Shown here: positions 29,276 to 39,441 of the stretch, piece by piece
Position numbering within the stretch: the first letter of the stretch is position 1
Layout of the letters: every line of letters starts with the position of its first letter
Program-made: the position numbers and the translations under genes
Assembly: GCF_000517405.1 (NCBI RefSeq)
Contig: NZ_CP006568.1
Coordinates: forward strand, 4,402,001 to 4,466,000
From: Candidatus Sodalis pierantonius str. SOPE
Lineage (GTDB): Bacteria; Pseudomonadota; Gammaproteobacteria; Enterobacterales; Enterobacteriaceae
Length of the DNA: 64,000 bases
Reading direction: 5' to 3'
The notes under the pieces: model-generated
What the model saw: only the letters and a program-made list of their open reading frames with translations
Database searches by the model: none
Told to the model about the DNA's origin: nothing

Positions 29276-30100
29276 GTGGACACGGAATTACTGAAAACAT
29301 TCTTGGAGGTAAGCCATACCCGACATTTCGGGCGAGCGGCGGAAGCGCTTTATCTGACACAATCAGCGGTCAGCTTTCGCATCCGCCAGTTGGAAACCCA
29401 GCTGGGCGTAAGCCTGTTTACCCGCCATAGGAATAATATTCGCCTGACCGCGGCGGGGGAACGCCTGTTGCCCTATGCCGAAAATCTGATGATCACCTGG
29501 CAGGTCGCCAAGCAGGAAGTGACGCGTTCCTTGCAGCACAATCCGCTGTCCATTGGCGCCAGCGCATCGCTGTGGGAAGCGTGGCTGGGAGATTGGCTGC
29601 AAAATCTTTATAAACAGTGGCCGGACCTCCAGCTGGAGGCGCGCATTGCGCTGCGCCAGGGGCTGATTAAAGAGCTGCACGAACGCCAGCTGGATTTATT
29701 GATTACCACCGAAGCGCCAAAAATGGAGGAGTTGACCAGCCAGCAGCTTGGCAGCTTTTCCCTGACGCTGTTCGCCGATGCCAGCGGCGGCGAACCGGTT
29801 AACGATAAGCGACCTTATATACAGCTTGAATGGGGAGCCGATTTTCATACGCACGAAAATCGGTTGCAGCTTAATCAGCAGGCGCTGCTCGTCACCACCA
29901 CCTCGGCGCAATTAACGCGACAGCTATTACAGGTCACCGCCGCCTGCGCCTTTTTGCCCACCCATTGGGCGCAGCGATTTCCGGATTTGCGGCCCGTTAG
30001 CGATGTGCCAACCATTATACGCCCGCTGTACGCGGTATGGCTGCAAAACAGCGATCAGCGTCCGATGATTCGGCAATTGCTGAAAACCGCCGTGCTATGA
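29276..30100 (+). CDS. hdfR: LysR-type regulator HdfR, intact
   Basis: 274 residues from the GTG at 29276 (VDTELLKTFLEV), chosen because the homologue begins MDTELLKTFLEV and TTGGAGA lies upstream; an earlier ATG at 29216 adds unrelated residues. N-terminal winged helix-turn-helix (RTRHFGRAAEALYLTQSAVS region) and a C-terminal effector domain with 'GASASLWE' and 'QLDLLITTEAPKMEE'. HdfR represses the flagellar master operon flhDC in E. coli. The stop overlaps the end of yjfF, convergent, by 6 bp, which marks a synteny junction. Confidence 0.92.
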   Translation: MDTELLKTFLEVSHTRHFGRAAEALYLTQSAVSFRIRQLETQLGVSLFTRHRNNIRLTAAGERLLPYAENLMITWQVAKQEVTRSLQHNPLSIGASASLWEAWLGDWLQNLYKQWPDLQLEARIALRQGLIKELHERQLDLLITTEAPKMEELTSQQLGSFSLTLFADASGGEPVNDKRPYIQLEWGADFHTHENRLQLNQQALLVTTTSAQLTRQLLQVTAACAFLPTHWAQRFPDLRPVSDVPTIIRPLYAVWLQNSDQRPMIRQLLKTAVL

Positions 30101-31124
30101 CGACCCGCGTCGCGCTGGCCCGGCCGGCGTGGCGCCGCTCAGCGGTGCGGCACGAATCGCCACTGCGTTACCGTTTCCACGGCGCGCCAGCCAGAACGCG
30201 TTTAAGCCTTTTTGTAGACCGATAAAGCCGAATAGCAGAATCCCTATGACGATCTTGGTCCACCAGGAGCTGAGCGTCCCGTCAAAGGTGATATAGGTTT
30301 GAATCAATCCTTGAATCATCACGCCAAACAGCGTCCCCAGCAAGGTACCGACACCGCCGGTCAGTAGCGTTCCGCCGATAACCACCGCCGCGATAGCGTC
30401 TAGCTCCACGCCGCTCGCCGCCAGAGCATAACCCGCCGAGGTGTAAAGAGAAAAGACGATGCCCGACAGCACCGCTAGGAAACTCGGCAGCATATATATT
30501 CGCACCGTCGTGCTTTTTACCGGCACCCCCATCAGGGCGGCGGAGTAACCGTTACCGCCCATGGCGTAGACGTTATGGCCAAAGCGTGTGCGATGCGCCA
30601 GCACTACCCCCACCGCCACTACCAGCAACATGATAAGCGCTAACAAGGTGAGCCTGCCGCCGCCGGGCATAGTTAGCCAGCAGGTCATACCACGGGTGAA
30701 CGATAGGGACCGACTTCCGCGACAAAATAAAACTCATGCCGCGCAGGAAAAACATACTGGCCAGGGTGATGATAAACGCCGGTAACCGCAGAGCATCGAT
30801 AATCCAACCGGTCAGGGCGCCATACAGCGCGCCCAGCGCCAGCACAATAATGAAGGCCAGTCCGGGGGGAATGCCATATTCTCCAATCATTTTCGCCAGC
30901 AGTACGCCGGTAAACGCAATTGTCGACCCAACCGACAAATCAATACCGCCGGAGAGGATCACAAAGATCATTCCCACCGCCACAATCCCCAAAAACGCGT
31001 TATCCGTTAGCAGATCGCCAATGACCCGCGTGGAGGCAAAGCCCGGATATTGGCTCAGACAGTACAGGTAACCGGCAATGAAAACCAAGATAGTAAACGC
31101 CAACGGCAAATTACGTTTCAGCAT
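30095..31124 (-). pseudogene. yjfF: yjfF, galactofuranose ABC transporter permease, frameshifted
   Basis: Two overlapping frames (30573-31124 and 30095-30688) together make a ~330-residue RbsC-type permease: 'GMIFVILSGGIDLSVGS' and 'ASGVELDAIAAVVIGGTLL' are the family signatures, with about eight membrane helices. One indel near 30660, after 'HPWYDLLANYA', breaks the frame. The C-terminal ~25 residues are rich in Ala/Gly/Arg and run to a TAG that overlaps hdfR. Start ATG overlaps the ytfT stop (TAATG). Confidence 0.88.
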
Positions 31125-32131
31125 TAGTGACGCCTCCGCAACATCGACAGCGACATCCGCGGCGACTGCACCATTAGAACCAGCAGCACCACAATCGCTT
31201 TCACGACCAGGTTGAATTCGGGCTGATAGCCGGAAAGCAAGATACCGGTATTCATGCCCTGAAGAATGAGCACCCCCACCAGCGATAGCAGCAAATGAAA
31301 ACGGCCGCCCAACAGCGAGCCGCCGCCGATAACCACGGCTAATATGGCGTCCAGCTCCAGCCGCAGGCCGGCATTATTAGCATCCGCCCCCTGAATGTCG
31401 GCGGTAATGATAATACCGGCCGCGGCGGCACACAGCATATACACTACCATCAGCACCAGACGGGTATTGACCCCCGCGTTATGCACCGAACGGATGTTGA
31501 TGCCGGCCGCCTCGATAAACAGCCCCAGCGCGGTTTTGCGGGTCAGCACCCATAACAACAACAGCATGGCGACGGCGATGATCATCGGTACCGGTAACCA
31601 TAACAGCGCCCCGTGGCCGATTTTGCCAAACGCCGCATTATCGAAGGTCACGATTTGGCCTTCGGTAATCAGTTGCGCCACACCGCGGCCGGCAACCATC
31701 AGAATCAGCGTGGCGACGATGGGTTGCATCCCAAGTACGGCGATGAGAAAACCGTTCCAGAGCCCGCACGCGACCCCGGCGACTAAGGCCGCTCCCAGCG
31801 CCACCGGTAGCGATACGTGATGATCGATAAGCGTCGCCGCCACCGCCCCGGCGATTGCCATGACCGCCCCGACGGACAGGTCAATACCGCCGGTGGCGAT
31901 AACCAGCGTCATGCCCAGCGCCAGAAGAGCCACCGGCGCGCCGCGATTGATGATGTCGATTACGCTACCGAACAGTCTGCCGTCTTGAATATGCAACGAG
32001 AAAAAATGCGGCGAGACCAAACCGTCAATAATCAAGATAGCCAGCAGCGCCAGGCATTGCGTGCTGCCAGAGGGCATGCTCCAGCGTATCTGCCGCGCGC
32101 CGGCCGGCGTGGACAAGGGTTTACTGCTCAA
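31124..32131 (-). CDS. ytfT: Galactofuranose ABC transporter permease YtfT
   Basis: 335 residues from a TTG at 32131, which is preceded by GAGGAGG at a good spacing and lies inside the end of ytfR; the longer frame upstream to 32374 is only antisense/out-of-frame ytfR sequence. RbsC-type permease with 'GMTLVIATGGIDLSVGAVMAIAG' and 'LRLELDAILAVVIGGGSLLGG'. It would form the inner-membrane channel with YjfF and be driven by YtfR. It is intact while both partners are pseudogenes, so no working transporter can be formed from this locus. Confidence 0.85.
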   Translation of the reverse strand: MSSKPLSTPAGARQIRWSMPSGSTQCLALLAILIIDGLVSPHFFSLHIQDGRLFGSVIDIINRGAPVALLALGMTLVIATGGIDLSVGAVMAIAGAVAATLIDHHVSLPVALGAALVAGVACGLWNGFLIAVLGMQPIVATLILMVAGRGVAQLITEGQIVTFDNAAFGKIGHGALLWLPVPMIIAVAMLLLLWVLTRKTALGLFIEAAGINIRSVHNAGVNTRLVLMVVYMLCAAAAGIIITADIQGADANNAGLRLELDAILAVVIGGGSLLGGRFHLLLSLVGVLILQGMNTGILLSGYQPEFNLVVKAIVVLLVLMVQSPRMSLSMLRRRH

Positions 32132-33485
32132 GGGCGGCCTCCTCGGGTTGCGCGGCGATGGCCTGCATAATACCGGCGACCGAGATTTGCTGGCACGCCA
32201 ACTCGGCCACGTGCCGACGATCGCGTAGGACAATGATACGATCGGCGTACCCGGCCATCTCCTCCAGTTCCGACGAGATGACCAGTAGCGCCATCCCGTC
32301 AGCGCATAACGCCTCGATGGCCCGGCTAATATCCGCATGGGCGCCAAGATCGATACCGCGGGTGGGTTCATCAAGGATTAGAAAGCGCGGCTGCGTGGCC
32401 AACCAGCGCGATAGCAGCACTTTTTGCTGATTGCCGCCGGAAAGATACTGGATCTCCTGCTCGGGGCCGGGGGTGCGGATACTCAGCAGGAGAATAAACG
32501 AATCGCTGATGCGCAGTTGCTCACGCAGCGGCAGCAGCCGGAACCAGCCGCGCTGTGCCTGTAACGCTAGAATGATATTTTCACGCACCGTGGCGGAACC
32601 GATGATGCCCTCATTTTTTCGGTCTTCCGGACAATAACCGAAACCCAAATGAGCGGTCCGGCGCGGGTTTGATAGACGAATACGTGCCGGCCAAACGGGC
32701 CTCGCCGCTGTCCGCAGGCTTAATACCAAACAGCAGTTGCGCCGTTTCGGTACGGCCGGATCCCAGCAGCCCCGCCAGACCGACGATCTCGCCGGGCCGT
32801 ACCTGTAAATTAAAGGGCGCCACCGTACCGCGGCGGCCGTATTGACGAAAAGACACCAGCGGGTCCGCGCGGCTTACCGGCCGAGCGGAACGTTTCAAGT
32901 CAGCCTCGTTAAACATTTTGCCCAACATCATTTGCACCAGTTCAAGCCGCGGCAGCGTCGCGGCGTCGCGGGTGCCAACCAACTGGCCGTTGCGCAGTAC
33001 GGTGATACGATTGCTGATTTGGTAAACCTGATCGAGAAAATGCGTTACAAAAATCATTCCGACGCCGCTGTCGCGTAGTTGCCGCAGTATATCAAGCAGC
33101 ATCGCCACTTCATTCGCGTCCAGGCTGGCGGTGGGCTCGTCGAGGATCAACACTTGAGCGGAAAGATCGACCGCCCGGGCAATAGCCACGATTTGCTGTA
33201 TCGCGCTGGAATAATTGGCCAAGGGATGGCTACATCAACTGCCAGGCCATATTGAGCCAAAATCTGCCGGGCGCGGGCATTCATTTTCCGATGTGAGACC
33301 AAACCGAAACAAACAGGCTCACGGCCGATGAATAAGTTGGCTGACACCGACAGATTCGGCAGCAGATTCACCTCTTGGTAAACGGTGCCGATACCCATCG
33401 CTTGCGCGTCGGCGGTACCCTTGGGCTCCACCGCCCGGCCGGCAAGCAGGATCTCGCCGGCCGAGCGCCGGTATACGCCGGTCAG
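32121..33485 (-). pseudogene. ytfR: ytfR, galactofuranose ABC transporter ATPase, truncated and frameshifted
   Basis: Double-domain sugar ABC ATPase of the RbsA/AraG type. The first ~45 residues with the first Walker A are missing, replaced by IS256 copy 4 at 33486. Still visible: 'GTVYQEVNLLPNLSV', Walker B 'VLILDEPTASLDANE', the second P-loop-like 'GLAGLLGSGRTE', 'CPEDRKNEGI', 'QYLSGGNQQKVLLSRWL' and 'LILDEPTRGIDLG'. Frame changes occur near 33215 and 32645 (also a 1-base anomaly near 32500). It overlaps ytfT at its 3' end. The substrate-binding gene ytfQ is not in the window. Confidence 0.88.
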
Positions 33486-34799
33486 GACCCTGTACATGAT
33501 TCTGTGTAAATGCCTTTTCTCAGAAGTGACCGTCCAGGCGGTCACCGAACTTGATAATAAAGCGGCTCATTGCCATGCGCCAGTCTCTCAAAGGCATTGT
33601 CCATTTCTGTGAGGCCGCCTGTATCGCCAGCCACACCACCTTTTTCACTGCGTCGTCGGTCGGGAACACCTTGCGCTTTTTGATGGCATGCCGGATCACG
33701 CTGTTTAACGACTCGATGGCGTTGGTCGTGTAGATCACCTTGCGGATATCCGTCGGGTAGGCAAAGAACGTGGCCAGATTGGCCCAGTTTGCCTGCCAGC
33801 TTCGACTTATTTGCGGGTAGCGGATGTCCCAGGCACTGGAGAACGCTTCCAGCGCCTGCAAGCCGGCTTCTTCCGTAGGGGCCTGATAATAGCTTTCAGG
33901 TCGCGGGTGACGGCCTTGTAGTCCTTCCAGGAGACGAACCGCAGGCTGTTGCGCACCATATGCACGATACACAGCTGGAGCCGCGCTTCCGGATACACCG
34001 CGTTAATAGCGTCAGGGAAACCTTTCAGCCCGTCTACGCAGGCGATAAGGATATCGTTCAGGCCGCGGTTTTTCAGCTCTGTCAGCACGTTCAGCCAGAA
34101 CTTTGCGCCTTCATTTTCGGCCAGCCACATACCTAGCAACTCTTTCTGGCCTTCGATGTTGATGCCCTGCGCCAGGAACACAGATTTGTTGATGATGCGG
34201 CTGTCCTGCCGGACTTTTAGAACGATACAGTCAAGATAAACAATGGGATAGACTGCATCCAGAGGCCGGTTTTGCCATTCGACAACCTGCTCCATGACCG
34301 CATCGGTGACCTTTGAGACCAGCGCCGGCGAGACATCGGCGTCATACAGCTCTTTGAACGCGGCGGCGATCTCGCGGGTGGTCATCCCTTTAGCGTACAA
34401 CGATAAAATCTGGTTATCCATCCCGGTAATCCGGGTCTGGTTCTTCTTCACCAGTTGCGGTTCAAAGGAACCGTCACGATCGCGCGGAGTACGCAGCGCC
34501 AGCGGGCCATCGCCAGTGGTAACGGTTTTTGTGGAATAGCCGTTGCGGGCGTTGGTCCCCGGTTTAGGCTGATTTTTATCGTAGCCGAGGTGATGGGTCA
34601 TTTCGGCATTGAGAGCTGCTTCGACGCTAATTTTTTTCAGCAGCCGATCGAAGTGACTGAGATCTTCAGGGGTTTTGAGATTTTTGGCCAGTTCGTTAGT
34701 CAGAGCCTGCAACTGTTTTTCGTCCATAAATTAACCTGTTTTTGATGTTGGATTGAACATATCAAAATCAGGCAAATACACAAATTTCTAAACAGGCTC
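33486..34799 (-). mobile_element. IS256-family insertion sequence, copy 4
   Basis: 1314 bp with both ends, one base shorter than the standard. Flanks CCGGTCAG and CTTTTCAG do not form a duplication, so the left and right neighbours (ytfR and an unassigned intergenic stretch) were brought together by recombination through IS256 copies rather than by a simple insertion. Confidence 0.93.
33520..34727 (-). pseudogene. IS256-family transposase, 1-base deletion
   Basis: A single G is missing at about 33887 in the 'DLKAIYQAPTEE' region, which shifts the frame after ~280 codons. Catalytic Asp residues lie before the shift and the Glu after it. Otherwise near-identical to copy 1. Confidence 0.92.
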
Positions 34800-34878
34800 C
34801 TTTTCAGCAGGCCTTTTCAACTTATTGCGCTGATTTGTTAATGAGACGACAAAACAGCGCAAGCGACATGCATAAGGG
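34800..34878. other. Unassigned chromosomal sequence, left of IS5 copy c
   Basis: With 35944-36104 (rejoined across IS5 copy c by the GCATAAGGG duplication) this gives about 240 bp of single-copy sequence. It is AT-rich, contains no gene I can support, and looks like an intergenic regulatory region (for example TGATATATGTCAAATT at about 36024). Confidence 0.4.
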
Positions 34879-35934
34879 CGCTTTGTTGAATAAATCCGAA
34901 ATTTGTGACGACTTCCTCCCTATCAGGGCGATTGTTACATGATGCGGACGCTGTTTGGCATTCCTAACAGTGTGATCCGGTTAAGTGTTTTAACCATTGC
35001 CATTGCCTTACCTACCTGCGCGTCATAGTCATGCAGACTCAGATGACCACCCAGAAGTGTTTTAAACCGGAACATGGCCGTTTCAGCCAGTGAACGCCGG
35101 TGATAACCTACTTTCTTTTTCCAGGTATCGTTATTGCCGCTCAGATGCTGATTTGCCACCGCATGGTTACGCTCATGGTATCGAGCTGGCCAATATTGCG
35201 CACCACTTCGCGGTGGGATAAGCGGCTTTATTTTTTTCCTCAGCAGAGCATCATGACAGTAACGCGTATCGTAAGCACTGTCAGCCGACGCTTCCCTGAT
35301 TTTCCGGTGGGTTTGGTTAATCAGCCCGGGCAGCGCCTGCGCATCTGTCGTACCGCTTAGCGATAAATCGGCACAGATAATTTCATGTGTCACGCTATCT
35401 ACTGCCAGATGAAGCTTGCGCCATACTCTGCGCCTCTCAGCCCCATGCTGCCTGACTTTCCATTCGCCTTCGCCGAAGACTTTCAGGCCGGTGCCATCGA
35501 TGACCAGGTGTGAGATTTCGCCGCGGGTTGGCGTTTTTATGCTGATGGCGACGGTTTTTGCTCGCCGGCTAACCAGAGAGTAATCTGGGCAGCGCAGCGA
35601 CAGCCCCATCAGTTTAAAAATCGAGTCAACGAAACCCTGTAACGCCCGGAGCGAAAGGTTAAACACGCGCTTTATCATCAGAACCGTGGTAATGGCCATA
35701 TCGGTGTAGTGAAGCGGCCGGCCACGATGTTCAGGTGGTGTACTCTCAGTCCATGCAGCAATGGCTGACTCATCAAGCCATACTGTCAGGTCCCCCCCGC
35801 TGCCTGAGCGCATTGTTGTATGCGGGCCAGTTGGTGATTTTAAACTTTTGCTTTGCCATGGGGACCTGATGTTGAAACGAATGTAGTGATCAGAGCCGTC
35901 AGTCACCTAAAAGTTCGATTTATTCAACAAAGCC
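34879..35934 (-). mobile_element. IS5-family element, copy c, with 9-bp duplication
   Basis: 1056 bp (one base longer than copy a), both ends present, flanked by GCATAAGGG at 34870-34878 and 35935-35943. Confidence 0.95.
34935..35859 (-). pseudogene. IS5/IS903-type transposase, frameshift in a C run
   Basis: Seven C residues instead of six at about 35792-35800 shift the frame after 'NNALRQR', 21 codons in. The rest of the protein is open to the normal stop. Whether an upstream alternative start (open to 35906) gives a hybrid product is doubtful, because those residues are not transposase sequence. Confidence 0.9.
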
Positions 35935-36104
35935 GCATAAGGGTGAAATAACCGCGCTATAAGCTGATAAACGCCTAAGCCGATTAATCATGGAAATGCT
36001 AACATTACAAAAAAGTCTATTGCATGATATATGTCAAATTCCACGACCTTGATTTAAATGGAAGCTAAACGGAAAGAGATCTTTATTTAATAGAGGCTAA
36101 GCGG

Positions 36105-37085
36105 GGCTTTGTTGAATAAATCGAACTTTTAGGTGACTGACGGCTCTGATCACTACATTCGTTTCAACATCAGGTCCCCATGGCAAAGCAAAAGTTTAAA
36201 ATCACCAACTGGCCCGCATACAACAATGCGCTCAGGCAGCGGGGGGACCTGACAGTATGGCTTGATGAGTCAGCCATTGCTGCATGGACTGAGAGTACAC
36301 CACCTGAACATCGTGGCCGGCCGCTTCACTACACCGATATGGCCATTACCACGGTTCTGATGATAAAGCGCGTGTTTAACCTTTCGCTCCGGGCGTTACA
36401 GGGTTTCGTTGACTCGATTTTTAAACTGATGGGGCTGTCGCTGCGCTGCCCAGATTACTCTCTGGTTAGCCGGCGAGCAAAAACCGTCGACATCAGCATA
36501 AAAACGCCAACCCGCGGCGAAATCTCACACCTGGTCATCGATGGCACCGGCCTGAAAGTCTTCGGCGAAGGCGAATGGAAAGTCAGGCAGCATGGGGCTG
36601 AGAGGCGCAGAGTATGGCGCAAGCTTCATCTGGCAGTAGATAGCGCGACACATGAAATTATCTGTGCCGATTTATCGCTAAGCGGTACGACAGATGCGCA
36701 GGCGCTGCCCGGGCTGATTAACCAAACCCACCGGAAAATCAGGGAAGCGTCGGCTGACAGTGCTTACGATACGCGTTACTGTCATGATGCTCTGCTGAGG
36801 AAAAAAATAAAGCCGCTTATCCCACCGCGAAGTGGTGCGCAATATTGGCTAGCTCGATACCATGAGCGTAACCATGCGGTGGCAAATCAGCATCTGAGCG
36901 GCAATAACGATACCTGGAAAAAGAAAGTAGGTTATCACCGGCGTTCACTGGCTGAAACGGCCATGTTCCGGTTTAAAACACTTCTGGGTGGTCATCTGAG
37001 TCTGCATGACTATGACGCGCAGGTAGGTGAGGCAATGGCAATGGTTAAAGCACTTAACCGGATCACACTGTTAAGAATGCCAAAC
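36105..37085 (+). mobile_element. IS5-family element, copy d, right end missing
   Basis: Begins GGCTTTGTTGAATAAATC and runs to the last codons of the transposase gene ('LLRMPN'), where the IS21 copy B end TGCTGGTTCCGG starts. The last ~75 bp of the IS5 are absent from the window. Confidence 0.93.
36180..37085 (+). pseudogene. IS5/IS903-type transposase, last six codons lost
   Basis: 302 of 307 residues are present with all catalytic regions intact; the frame then reads about 60 codons into IS21 copy B. Loss is confined to the end 'SVRIM', so residual activity cannot be excluded. Confidence 0.88.
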
Positions 37086-37207
37086 TGCTGGTTCCGGTCA
37101 CATCCGATCACTGATTCCGGTCGCCCGATCAGCGATTCCGATTCTGTCCGATCGCTCATCTTCTGTTCCGCCATACTCTGGAGACTTTTAGCTTCCGGGG
37201 GCATGGC

Positions 37208-38758
37208 ATGGCACGTAAAAAGAAGAAAACGAGAACGGAAATATGCATCTATATTAATGTCTTACGTATGAAATTCGAGCAGCGTCGCTCGAATCGCACT
37301 ATCGCAGCAGCGCTCGGCATAGGCTGTACTACCGTGCACGATATCCTCGGCCGATTCACGGTAGCTAACCTGGTCTGGCCATTGCCGGCGGAACTGTCCC
37401 CCGTCGACCTCGACCGCCTGCTCTATCCCGGCAAATCCGGAAAAGTTATCAATACCTTACCCAGCTGGCTTGATATCGATACCGAGTTAAGCCGCAAGGG
37501 CATGACCAAGCAGCTGCTCTGGATGGAATATCAGTCCGCCGTGGGCGGTGATGCCCTCGGTTACTCACAGTTTTGTGCACTGTTCCGTGACTGGAAAAAG
37601 AAGCAGCGGCGTTCTATGCGCATGGAGCACAAGGCTGGCGAAAAGCTCTTCATCGACTTCTGTGGCCCCACCGTACCTATCGTCAACCCTGCGACCGGTA
37701 GCGTACGCCAGGTCGCTATCTTCGTCGCTGCCATGGGCGTGTCAGGCTATGCGTATATCGAAGCCTGCGAAGGCCAGGACATGGCATCGTGGCTCAACGC
37801 CAATAGCCGCTGTCTGCACTTCATGGGTGGGGTTCCGGAGCTGATGATACCTGATAATCTGCGCAGCGCTGTCAGCACCCCTGACCGCTATGAGCCGGTC
37901 ATAAACCAGAGCTACCAGGCGCTGGCAAATCACTATGAGACAGTGGTGCTACCGGCGCGCCCGAGAAAACCGAAAGACAAGGCGAAGGCAGAATCAACTG
38001 TGCAGCTGGTAGAACGCTGGGTTTTGGCCCGGTTGCGTAAACGTAGGTTCTACTCGCTGGCCGAACTCAACCAGGTGATACGAGAACTCAATCATGAGTT
38101 GAATCTGCGCCCGATGCGTCATTACGGCGGACAAAGTCGCCTTGAACGCTTCGAGCAGCTGGACAAACCGGCTCTTGGGCCTCTACCGCCCACACAATGG
38201 GAATACAGTGAGTATCTCGTTGCCCGAGTGGGACCTGATTACCACATAGACTACGGCAAAAACTGGTACTCGGTGCCGCATCCGCTGGTTGGCGAGCGCG
38301 TTGACGTCATCGCCACCCAACGGCTGGTGCAAATCCACCATAAGGGCGTCTGCGTGGCTACGCACCCTCGCAGCGATAACGCCTATAGGCACACGACTCA
38401 GGCGGCGCACATGCCGGCTAATCATAAGGGGCAGAGTCAGTGGACGCCGGAAAGGCTGTGCAGTTGGGCGCTGTCGGTGGGTGTGTGCACACTGAAAGTG
38501 GTCGAGTCCATCCAAAAGAGCAAAGCCCATCCGGAGCAGGCTTACCGCTCCGTGCTGGGGCTACTCAATCTGCAACGGCGCTATGAGACGACGCGACTGG
38601 AGAAGGCCTGCGCGCTGGCGTTGGAGAAAGGGTGCATTAACCGCTCTTTCATAGCCAACGTATTGAAACACGGTCGTGAAAGTGAGGTCACCCAGGACGG
38701 AGCCGGCGTATCAATGCTGGTTCACGAAAACCTCCGAAGTCCGGACAGTTATCACTAA
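37208..38758 (+). CDS. istA: IS21 transposase IstA, intact
   Basis: 516 residues: HTH region 'SNRTIAAALGIGCTTVHDIL', DDE/rve core with 'EKLFIDFCGPTVPIV' and 'MGGVPELMIPDNLRSAV', then the E-containing 'PRKPKDKAKAESTVQLVERWV' and the C-terminal domain. It differs from the copy at 43063 at a handful of residues (for example KTRTEICIY for KERTEMCIY). An intact IstA may act on the other IS21 copies. Confidence 0.95.
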   Translation: MARKKKKTRTEICIYINVLRMKFEQRRSNRTIAAALGIGCTTVHDILGRFTVANLVWPLPAELSPVDLDRLLYPGKSGKVINTLPSWLDIDTELSRKGMTKQLLWMEYQSAVGGDALGYSQFCALFRDWKKKQRRSMRMEHKAGEKLFIDFCGPTVPIVNPATGSVRQVAIFVAAMGVSGYAYIEACEGQDMASWLNANSRCLHFMGGVPELMIPDNLRSAVSTPDRYEPVINQSYQALANHYETVVLPARPRKPKDKAKAESTVQLVERWVLARLRKRRFYSLAELNQVIRELNHELNLRPMRHYGGQSRLERFEQLDKPALGPLPPTQWEYSEYLVARVGPDYHIDYGKNWYSVPHPLVGERVDVIATQRLVQIHHKGVCVATHPRSDNAYRHTTQAAHMPANHKGQSQWTPERLCSWALSVGVCTLKVVESIQKSKAHPEQAYRSVLGLLNLQRRYETTRLEKACALALEKGCINRSFIANVLKHGRESEVTQDGAGVSMLVHENLRSPDSYH

Positions 38759-38769
38759 GGAGAATAAAT

Positions 38770-39398
38770 ATGGATACACTGTTAATGGCTCTGCGAGAGC
38801 TGAAGTTGTCGGCAATGGTCCAGGCGTTGGAGACGCAACGCGAACTCCCGGGGAGTTATGGGGAGCTGGGGTTCGAGGAGCGATTGTCGCTGATGGTAGA
38901 AGCGGAAAATTTGCATAGAAAAAAACAACCACATATGCCGTGTGCGACGGCAATCGCAAATGCGCTTGCAGGCAAAACCGGAAGATATCCGCTATATCCC
39001 TAGCCGAGGAGTGACACCGGAACAGATGCGAGATCTGCTAGGGAGACAATATCTGAAATATCAGAAAAGCATACTTATCACGGGGCCGACAGGTACGGGC
39101 AAAACCTGGCTCAGTTGTGCGCTTGGTGAGCAGGCATGCCGGCAGCAATATAGCGTGCGTTACTGGCGAGTGGGTCGGTTGCTGGCCCATCTTCACCAGT
39201 GTCAGGTAGACGGGACCTATCTAAAACAGCTTAAGCAGTTAGAAAAAATAGAGTTACTGATCTTGGACGACGTGGGCCTAGAATCAATAAGTCCGATGCA
39301 GGCAACGATGCTGTTGGAGGTGATGGAAGATCGCTACGACAAAAGCAGCAGCATCCTGATCAGTCAACTGCCGGTGAAAAAATGGTATGGACTGATCG
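38770..39398 (+). pseudogene. istB: IS21 helper IstB, frameshifted and truncated
   Basis: One extra A in the A run at about 38918-38925 shifts the frame after 'NLHRK', and the C-terminal ~38 codons are removed at 39398. The Walker A GPTGTGKT is intact but out of frame with the start. Confidence 0.93.
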
Positions 39399-39441
39399 GA
39401 CCCTGTACACGATTCTGTGTAAATGCCTTTTCTCAGAAGTG
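39399..39441 (-). mobile_element. IS256 right-end fragment (43 bp)
   Basis: GACCCTGTACACGATTCTG and the following bases to the transposase stop region, ending where the left end of IS256 copy 5 begins. Two IS256 ends are thus abutted without chromosomal DNA in between. Confidence 0.9.

Larger units (their letters stand above)
37086..39398 (+). mobile_element. IS21-family element, copy B, istB end missing, short terminal array
   Basis: The istA-side end inserts into IS5 copy d. Compared with copies A and C, its terminal repeat array lacks 46 bp (two repeat units) between CACTGATTCCG and GTCGC. The istB-side end is cut at 39398, where a 43-bp IS256 right-end fragment begins. Confidence 0.93.
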
